Shown piece by piece: positions 5,612 to 5,851 of a stretch of 5,851 bases of DNA. The stretch spans positions 1 through 5,851 of the forward strand of contig JAJYOQ010000272.1 of assembly GCA_021796135.1 (NCBI GenBank), read 5' to 3'. This stretch comes from Bacteroidota bacterium. Lineage in GTDB: Bacteria > Bacteroidota > Ignavibacteria > Ignavibacteriales > Ignavibacteriaceae. The notes under the pieces are model-generated. The model worked only from the letters and a program-made list of their open reading frames with translations, made no database searches and was not told the DNA's origin. A program made the translations under genes and the position numbers. Each line of letters starts with the position of its first letter. The stretch's first letter is position 1.

Positions 5612-5851
5612 CTTCTCAATCCACCCGTCCTTCAATTTTATTATTCTATTCCCGTATTCTGCATTCATTTCGGAATGTGTAACTTGAACTATTGTTGTTC
5701 CCTGTTCATTTAGCTTTTTCAATAATTCCATTATCTCCTTACCTTGATCGGAATGAAGGTTGCCTGTTGGTTCATCTGCAAGTATTAATTTTGGTTCTGT
5801 GATTATCGCTCTTGCAATTGCAACAAGCTGCTGCTGTCCTCCCGAAAGCTG
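5606..5851 (-). CDS. ABC transporter ATP-binding protein, C-terminal 81 codons (5' end outside window)
   Basis: ATPase of the MacB/LolD-like family that powers FtsX-type permeases at the cytoplasmic face of the inner membrane. The fragment starts inside the ABC signature (QLSGGQQQ), continues [12 protein letters not shown], then Walker B LILADEP, a D-loop region TGNLHSDQG and the H-loop [10 protein letters not shown], and ends [10 protein letters not shown] before TAG. The Walker A motif lies beyond the window. The C-terminus stops soon after the [10 protein letters not shown] strand, so this is a stand-alone ATPase and is not fused to a permease, in contrast to E. coli MacB. Two positions look unusual: Leu follows QQQ where Arg is normal, and His replaces the usual Asp in the D-loop (GNLHS where GNLDS is expected). 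THSE in place of THD is, as I recall, common in this clade. It is the most upstream gene seen and probably heads the operon. Confidence 0.97.
   Translation of the reverse strand, partial: QLSGGQQQLVAIARAIITEPKLILADEPTGNLHSDQGKEIMELLKKLNEQGTTIVQVTHSEMNAEYGNRIIKLKDGWIEKA

Overview
The window is a piece of an AT-rich bacterial genome in which every credible gene lies on the minus strand, so it reads right to left. The proteins are FtsX/MacB-type ABC permeases of the long, duplicated kind (about 800 residues, starting MLKNYLK and ending NPVKSLRYE) that are abundant in Bacteroidota, Ignavibacteria and relatives. Purine-rich Shine-Dalgarno sites (AAGGAG type) precede the permease genes. An Ignavibacteria- or Bacteroidota-like source is therefore my best guess; this is inference from family resemblance, not from a marker gene.

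Layout in the direction of transcription: (1) the C-terminal part of an ABC ATPase (5851-5606, 5' end outside the window); (2) a 120-base spacer; (3) a 99-codon ORF (5485-5186) built entirely of heptapeptide repeats; (4) a 137-base spacer that contains an orphan permease-like tail (LRYE and stop) and a 22-base repeat; (5) permease A, 797 residues (5048-2655); (6) an 83-base spacer; (7) permease B, 792 residues (2571-193); (8) a 59-base spacer; (9) the first 44 codons of a third permease, C (133-1). No spacer exceeds 300 bases, and I see no tRNA, rRNA, CRISPR array or insertion sequence.

The ATPase would supply ATP hydrolysis to FtsX-type permeases in the inner membrane. Each permease has two copies of a unit made of a large extracytoplasmic (MacB_PCD-like) domain plus four membrane helices. 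Such systems usually move or handle substrates at the periplasmic face (peptides, lipids, lipoproteins, drugs) or transmit mechanical signals. The substrate here cannot be read from the sequence.

The most unusual parts lie between the permeases. The heptad-repeat ORF is wedged between ATPase and permeases. All four spacers carry degenerate GCGC-containing heptamers that are phased at 7 bases and fold into hairpins. Gene ends and spacers are much better conserved than gene bodies, which suggests that the array grew by tandem duplication and recombination at these joints.
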